Made by a program: the position numbers and the translations under genes. 64,000 bases of DNA from SAR202 cluster bacterium bin90 (lineage in GTDB: Bacteria; Chloroflexota; Dehalococcoidia; Lucifugimonadales; JADFKI01), in contig MPND01000009.1 of assembly GCA_002238855.1 (NCBI GenBank), positions 1-64,000 of the forward strand. Direction: 5' to 3'. How positions within the stretch are numbered: position 1 is the first letter of the stretch; the number at the start of each line of letters is the position of its first letter. This document shows positions 59,823 to 64,000 of this stretch, one piece after another. The notes beneath the pieces are model-generated. The model saw only the letters and a list, made by a program, of their open reading frames with translations. It had not been told where the DNA came from and ran no database searches.

Positions 59823-60046
59823 TATACGTTCATTCCCGCCTCTGCAATGAACGCCTCAAGTATTGACGACTCTTCCAGAAATGCCTCTTCTCCAAAAGTC
59901 TCGATATGAACCTTGATTGCCGATTTCACGTCGGCCAATGCATCTTCATAGCTGTCGCCCTGGCCGACCACGACTCCATTTAATCCAAGGGGATAACCCA
60001 CATATCCGTCTATGTGTTTCTCAATGATCACTTTGAATTGCCTCAT
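59822..60046 (-). CDS. hicB: HicB-family antitoxin
   Basis: 74 residues. Partial RNase-H-like HicB fold: FKVIIEKHIDGYVGYPLGLNGVVVGQGDSYEDALADVKSAIKVHIETFG. It neutralises HicA. The usual C-terminal DNA-binding domain (about 40 more residues) is lacking, so autoregulation may need another factor, as in the short HicB subgroup. It shares one base with hicA. Confidence 0.88.
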   Translation of the reverse strand: MRQFKVIIEKHIDGYVGYPLGLNGVVVGQGDSYEDALADVKSAIKVHIETFGEEAFLEESSILEAFIAEAGMNV

Positions 60047-60055
60047 GCTCTCACC

Positions 60056-60520
60056 TCAACCCCTTCTTGGCCGCTGTCTATCAGCCGAGTCAATCATTAT
60101 CGTCACGGGTCCGTCGTTCTTGATGGAAACAATCATGTGTGCCTGAAATTGACCGGTCTCCACATTTTGTCCCGTCTGCTCAAACAGGCGCAGTGTGCGG
60201 TCGAAGAGTGCGGTGGCAGGCTCAGGCGGCATTGCGTGGCTGAAACTTGGACGGCGTCCTCGGCGGGTGTCGCCGTAGAGAGTGAACTGGCTTATGACTA
60301 AAAGCTCTCCACCAGTGTCCAGCACGGAGCGGTCAAATCTGCCCGCATCGTCGCCAAAGATACGCAGGTTCATGGTCTTGTTGACGATGTATGTGGCGTC
60401 TTCCTCGTCGTCATCTTCGTGGATTCCAACGAAAACTACCAGACCATCATCGATGGCGCCGACCGTCTCGCCGTCAATCTCAACCGAAGCCTGAGTCACG
60501 CGCTGTACGAGGGCGCGCAA
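60056..60520 (-). CDS. dtd: D-aminoacyl-tRNA deacylase
   Basis: Removes D-amino acids (and Gly from tRNA-Ala) from tRNAs. The 154-residue length is normal. MRALVQRVTQASVEIDGE, NKTMNLRIFGDD, LLVISQFTLYGDTRRGRRPSF with the SQFT motif, and NDGPVTIMID with the cis-Pro GPVT element. The start is TTG 60520; the upstream FmdB stop codon is part of GAGTAA just before it, so translation is coupled. Confidence 0.93.
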   Translation of the reverse strand: MRALVQRVTQASVEIDGETVGAIDDGLVVFVGIHEDDDEEDATYIVNKTMNLRIFGDDAGRFDRSVLDTGGELLVISQFTLYGDTRRGRRPSFSHAMPPEPATALFDRTLRLFEQTGQNVETGQFQAHMIVSIKNDGPVTIMIDSADRQRPRRG

Positions 60521-60523
60521 TGG

Positions 60524-60826
60524 TTACTCGTCCGAGTCGGATGAGCCAGCCTTTGCCTTTGCCGCTGGCTTGGATGAGGAGTCTTCGCTCTTCTCGGAGT
60601 CGGCTGAAGAGCCGTTGGTCCCTGACTTGGTGCTGGTGTAGCTGCTGCTCTTTCCGTAGTCGTTCACATAAAAGCCGCTGCCCTTGAAGACGATGGGCAC
60701 GGCTACGAACTGACGGCTGGATTCGCTCTCGCACTCCGGGCAGTTCGCCACGGGGTCGGCGTAGAAGCTCTGGCGCTCCTCGAAGCGATGACCGCAACTG
60801 TTGCACTTGTAGTCGTATGCAGGCAA
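60524..60826 (-). CDS. FmdB-family zinc-ribbon protein
   Basis: 100 residues from TTG 60826. The N-terminus MPAYDYKCNSCGHRFEERQSF and CPECES give a four-Cys zinc ribbon of the FmdB/CxxC_CxxC_SSSS family, followed by VPIVFKGSGFYVNDYGKSSS. The C-terminal 45 residues are a Ser/Lys/Glu-rich tail ending SDSDE. An ATG at 60841 is in frame, but TTG is favoured: GGGAG lies eight bases before it and it reproduces the family start MPxYxYxC. Function unknown; usually a putative regulatory protein. Confidence 0.85.
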   Translation of the reverse strand: MPAYDYKCNSCGHRFEERQSFYADPVANCPECESESSRQFVAVPIVFKGSGFYVNDYGKSSSYTSTKSGTNGSSADSEKSEDSSSKPAAKAKAGSSDSDE

Positions 60827-60952
60827 TATAGATACTCCCATCTAGTAGCAGGGTTAGCAGAAGCAAGCCGCAACTGCCAGCATTACTAATTTAGCACCGC
60901 GCCCAAATCGTGTCAAATTAGAACTCGGTTCATTGGGCTCTTACCCTCATCG

Positions 60953-60981
60953 TTGACCGAACACGATGCACTCGTTAGTAT
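60953..60981 (+). promoter_or_regulatory. Promoter for the DUF1330 gene
   Basis: TTGACC (60953-60958), a 17-base spacer and TAGTAT (60976-60981). Boxes match at 5/6 and 4/6. The leader would be about 40 bases. Confidence 0.6.
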
Positions 60982-61027
60982 CAGCACACTGAGCAGCCGT
61001 AAGTGGACACATAAGGAGTGCAGAACG

Positions 61028-61315
61028 ATGGCAGGATTCGTGATAATCGATGTAGAAATAACCGATGCCGAACGCTACGGCGAGTTCATGGAGAAGGTAA
61101 CGGCAACGGTTGAGGCTTATGGCGGAAAGTTTACTGTGCGCGGCGGGGCGTTCGATGTGATAGAAGGCGACTGGACGCCCAATCGCCTCGCACTGCTGGA
61201 ATTCTCCACTGTCGAGGACTCAAAGGCGTGGCTGGCTTCGCCTGAATACAATGCCCTGAATGAAATCCGCACTAGCTCATCAATCATCAACATGGTCGTC
61301 GTAGAAGGCGCATAG
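61028..61315 (+). CDS. DUF1330 domain protein
   Basis: 95-residue dimeric alpha+beta barrel protein: GFVIIDVEITDAERYGEFMEKVTATVEAYGGKFTVRGG, VIEGDWTPNRLALLEFSTVEDSKAWLASPEY, ending SSSIINMVVVEG. All match DUF1330. ATG 61028 has AAGGAG nine bases upstream; earlier in-frame codons are excluded by this. Single gene with its own promoter, convergent with purL. Biochemical role unknown. Confidence 0.9.
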   Translation: MAGFVIIDVEITDAERYGEFMEKVTATVEAYGGKFTVRGGAFDVIEGDWTPNRLALLEFSTVEDSKAWLASPEYNALNEIRTSSSIINMVVVEGA

Positions 61316-61374
61316 CTGAACCAAAGCACAGCCGCAGGGCCCCGCTACTGTTTAATTGAGAACTGCCTGGGGCT

Positions 61375-63606
61375 TTACAGCGCCTCTTGCAACGCGCTCC
61401 TCCACACGCCTTCGAGTTCAGCCACTTGCAGGTCGATCATTCCTGCAACTGACAACCGAGAGTCGGTGACACTACCAAGCCTGTACCAATCCACGCCCTC
61501 CTCGCCGCAAATGCCTTCGAGGGCGCTCTGCGAATCCACCGGCAGCGAAACAATGATGCGAGACTGCGCCTCGCCAAATAGGATTGCATCCCAGCGTTTG
61601 TCGGTCATCGCCAGCGCCGTTCCAAGAGGAGTGTCTGCGCCGCACTCCGCTCCAAGCCCGCCCGCGATGCAAGACTCCGCGAGCGCGATTGCCAGCCCAC
61701 CCTCAGAGCAATCGTGCGTCGAGTTGATAACGCCTTCACTCACCAGTCGGCGGCACGCGCGCTGCAATGCGGCTTCTGATTGGATGTCCAGCGTGGGCTG
61801 TCCGGCAACCAACCCACCGGATATTTCAAGGTATTCACTTCCGGCCAGCGATGCCGCGCTTGACTCAGTCTCACTTGCGCCCAGCAGAACGATGATGTCG
61901 CCCTGATTCTGGAAGCCCATCCCGACACTGGCACGCACATCCTCCAGCAGTCCTAGGCAGCCAATGACCGGTGTAGGATAGATCCCCTCGCCCTGAGTCT
62001 CGTTGTATAGGCTCACGTTTCCGCTGATGACCGGTACATCCAGAGCGCGGCATGCCTCCGCCATTCCCAGGATGCACTGCTCAAGCTGGAAGTATGTCTC
62101 CGGCTTCTCCGGGTTGCCGAAGTTCAGGCAGTCCGTCAACGCAATCGGCTCAGCCCCAGTGCAGGAAACATTACGGCACGCCTCGGCCACAGCAATCATC
62201 CCGCCGATGAACGGGTCCAGGTAGCAGAGCCGTCCATTGCCGTCAGTTGACAGCGCAATGCCCTTGCTAGTGCCCTTCACTCGCAGCACAGCCGCATCCC
62301 CGCCCGGCGGCGCCACAGTGTTCGTCTGCACCTGATGGTCGTACTGCCGGTACACCCATTCCTTGCTGGCGATGTTTGGAGAAGCAAGCAGTCTCAGCAG
62401 CACTTCCGACGGCGACTCATCCGGCAGAGGTAACGCAGACAGGTCATACTGCTGCAATTCCGTCAGCCACTGAGCCTTTACCCCTTGCAGCCGGTACTGC
62501 GGCGCGTCCGTGAGCGTTCTAACAGGCGGTTCGCCCTGTAACTCTCCACCGTCGAAGATGCGCGCCAATCCGTCGTTCGTCGCTCTTCCGATGACGGTTG
62601 ACTGCAAGTCCCATTTGTCGAAGATTGCCTTGACCGCATCTTCATGGCCGGGCTTGATGACGACCAGCATCCGTTCCTGCGATTCCGACAGCATCACTTC
62701 GTACGGCGTCATCTCGGTCTCACGGCGCGGTACCAGAGATACATCGATCTCGATACCACTCGCTCCGTTAGACGCCGCCTCTACAGACGCGCTAGTCAGG
62801 CCCGCCGCGCCCAAGTCCTGCAGCCCAATGATATGATCAGTTTTGGCGACTTCAAGGCAGGCTTCGATCAGGGATTTCTCCATGAATGGATTGCCGACCT
62901 GAACGGTCGGGCGCAATTCGCGCTCCTCTTCAAAAGTCCGTGACGCCAGCCCTGATGCCCCGTGAATGCCATCGCGTCCGGTGTCCGAGCCGACGAGCAT
63001 CAGCAGGTTGCCCGCCCCGCCGGTGGTGGCGCTCAGCAATTCTCCTTCTTTCAGAATGCCCACGCACATTGCATTCACGAGGGGATTGCCCGAATAGGAG
63101 TCGGAGAAGCAGACCTCGCCGCCCACGTTGGGTATGCCAATGCAGTTGCCATAAGCGGAGATACCCGCGACCACTCCGCCGAACAGGTATCGGTTGCGCG
63201 GGTCGTCCAGCGAACCAAAACGCAGCGAGTTCATGAGCGCGATCGGCATTGCGCCCATAGCAAAGATGTCTCGGACGATGCCTCCCACGCCGGTTGCCGC
63301 CCCCTGGTACGGCTCGATTGCGGAGGGATGGTTATGCGACTCGATCTTCATGACCACGGCAAGGCCGTCGCCGATGTCCACAACGCCCGCGTTCTCACTG
63401 CCGGGCGCAACCATCAGGCGGGGACTGTCGCTGGGGAGCAGACGCAGCAGCGGTTTCGAATGCTTGTACCCGCAGTGTTCGCTCCACAGCGACCCGAACA
63501 ACCCCAATTCCAGGTGGTTCGGTTCTCTGCCAAGCCGCTCTACAATCGCCTCGTATTCCGATTCGCTAATCGCCAGTTCGTCCAGCGCCTGCTTTGAAAC
63601 TGCCAT
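61375..63606 (-). CDS. purL: Phosphoribosylformylglycinamidine synthase subunit PurL
   Basis: ATP-dependent synthase of purine pathway step 4, small-subunit (class II) type, 743 residues. LWSEHCGYKHSKPLLR, ESHNHPSAIEPYQGAATGVGGIVRDIFAMGA, GLQDLGAAGLTSASVEAA, GDAAVLRVKG, CLNFGNPEKPETY and HDCSEGGLAIALAES mark both AIRS-like halves. ATG 63606 gives the normal N-terminus; a TTG twelve bases earlier is possible. It lies 38 bases downstream of the EamA permease gene. purS and purQ are not in the window. Confidence 0.95.
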   Translation of the reverse strand: MAVSKQALDELAISESEYEAIVERLGREPNHLELGLFGSLWSEHCGYKHSKPLLRLLPSDSPRLMVAPGSENAGVVDIGDGLAVVMKIESHNHPSAIEPYQGAATGVGGIVRDIFAMGAMPIALMNSLRFGSLDDPRNRYLFGGVVAGISAYGNCIGIPNVGGEVCFSDSYSGNPLVNAMCVGILKEGELLSATTGGAGNLLMLVGSDTGRDGIHGASGLASRTFEEERELRPTVQVGNPFMEKSLIEACLEVAKTDHIIGLQDLGAAGLTSASVEAASNGASGIEIDVSLVPRRETEMTPYEVMLSESQERMLVVIKPGHEDAVKAIFDKWDLQSTVIGRATNDGLARIFDGGELQGEPPVRTLTDAPQYRLQGVKAQWLTELQQYDLSALPLPDESPSEVLLRLLASPNIASKEWVYRQYDHQVQTNTVAPPGGDAAVLRVKGTSKGIALSTDGNGRLCYLDPFIGGMIAVAEACRNVSCTGAEPIALTDCLNFGNPEKPETYFQLEQCILGMAEACRALDVPVISGNVSLYNETQGEGIYPTPVIGCLGLLEDVRASVGMGFQNQGDIIVLLGASETESSAASLAGSEYLEISGGLVAGQPTLDIQSEAALQRACRRLVSEGVINSTHDCSEGGLAIALAESCIAGGLGAECGADTPLGTALAMTDKRWDAILFGEAQSRIIVSLPVDSQSALEGICGEEGVDWYRLGSVTDSRLSVAGMIDLQVAELEGVWRSALQEAL

Positions 63607-63644
63607 ATTGCTTTGCAATCCTTAAACTCTCTGATTCTCCCAGA

Positions 63645-64000
63645 CTATTGTATGCCAAATGTAATCAGGACGACCCCGCCTATCACCATCAGTGTGCCAA
63701 GAATCGTTCGTAAGGTAACACGCTCCAGCCCGCGCAGAAATATAAGCGCCAGCAATACCGAGAACAGCGGTGATACGGCTGCAAGCGGCGCCACGAGAAT
63801 CGCGGGCGCGAGTCCCAATGCCAGAAACCAGCACGTTACGCCCCATGTTGACGCGCATCCCGCTAGCGCAACGAAGAGCCAGCCCTTTTTCGACGGACGC
63901 ACCCCAAAATCAGTCCGTATCTGGCCCTGAAATATGATCGCCAGCACCAGTGTGCCTAGGATCATGGAGAACGAATTGGCAACCAGGGGAGGCGCGATGT
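63645..64000 (-). CDS. EamA/DMT-family permease (5' end beyond window)
   Basis: C-terminal part (about 118 codons) of a drug/metabolite-type permease. The frame is open from the right edge (PPLVANSFSMILGTLVLAII) to a stop at 63645. Helices include LFVALAGCASTWGVTCWFLALGLAPAILVAPLAAVSPLFSVLLALI and TILGTLMVIGGVVLITF, the second EamA repeat with its typical end. Substrate unknown. It precedes purL on the same strand and may be co-transcribed. Confidence 0.85.
   Translation of the reverse strand, partial: IAPPLVANSFSMILGTLVLAIIFQGQIRTDFGVRPSKKGWLFVALAGCASTWGVTCWFLALGLAPAILVAPLAAVSPLFSVLLALIFLRGLERVTLRTILGTLMVIGGVVLITFGIQ

Noticed and set aside
1-64000. CRISPR array, insertion sequence, prophage or integrative element
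   Set aside because: No regularly spaced direct repeats, transposase or integrase gene, phage structural gene or tRNA-linked attachment repeats could be seen.

Overview
The window looks like a chromosomal segment of a marine or other environmental Chloroflexota bacterium, most likely near the SAR202 group of Dehalococcoidia. This is an inference from four things: a surface protein with a long Thr/Pro-rich (TPT-type) linker, a peptide-type substrate-binding lipoprotein with a VVKEVEV repeat stalk, an enolase-superfamily catabolic gene among many small oxidoreductase and hydrolase genes, and an F420-dependent NADP reductase. Base composition is moderately GC-rich and genes are packed tightly on both strands. 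I see no prophage, insertion sequence, CRISPR array or replication origin.

Layout. 1-6220: prfA (cut by the left edge), a TIGR01777 epimerase-like protein, and a leftward group hisS, F420:NADP reductase, metallo-hydrolase, AcuC-type deacetylase. 6420-11276: an orphan sensor kinase, the TPT-rich surface protein and an EamA permease. 11337-15948: rel, rpsT, rpsP, khpA, rimM, then a convergent dapA-like gene. 16016-18082: an isolated HsdR_N-like nuclease-domain protein and an NADH pyrophosphatase. 18096-24998: a leftward catabolic block (amidohydrolase, acyl-CoA ligase, quinone-reductase-type dehydrogenase, thioesterase, mandelate-racemase-type enolase, two tautomerase-family proteins) and a small isomerase-like gene. 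24995-29471: an ABC exporter (ATPase, 860-residue FtsX permease) with an AttH/CrtC-like exported protein. 29934-34668: two tandem cyclophilins, a VWA-like membrane protein and two small envelope proteins. 34704-42374: tRNA-Met, tandem plsY genes (one frameshifted), a dehydroquinase-like protein lacking key catalytic residues, an AceE/transketolase-type E1, a hydroxypyruvate isomerase-like protein, a Gfo/Idh/MocA oxidoreductase and a PQQ-type propeller. 42490-46605: a dipeptide-type ABC uptake operon whose binding-protein gene carries one in-frame TAA. 46778-52681: PLP enzymes, YihY, an MFS transporter, a putative metalloprotease and a small lipoprotein. 52863-64000: an SDR, moaD-moaE, tRNA-Ser, miaB, nadA-nadC, a TolB-like protein, hicBA, dtd, a FmdB zinc ribbon, a DUF1330 protein, purL and an EamA permease cut by the right edge.

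How the genes fit together. Housekeeping functions (translation, stringent response, NAD, purine and molybdopterin synthesis, tRNA modification) alternate with uptake and catabolic modules suited to oligomeric or organic-acid substrates. The 18096-24998 block could form one route: CoA activation, reduction, enolisation or dehydration, tautomerisation, thioester hydrolysis. That route is inferred from gene order only.

The most notable observations are: two lesions that each need one base change to explain (the TAA in the binding-protein gene and the frameshift in the second plsY); three enzyme-family members lacking signature catalytic residues (a dehydroquinase-like protein, an SDR and a tautomerase); a moaD gene that appears to start at CTG; three convergent gene pairs whose stop codons interlock in a single CTAG; and perfect inverted repeats between nadA and nadC and upstream of the surface-protein and EamA genes. 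I cannot point to a clearly new multi-gene system. The best candidate for follow-up is the tautomerase/enolase catabolic block.
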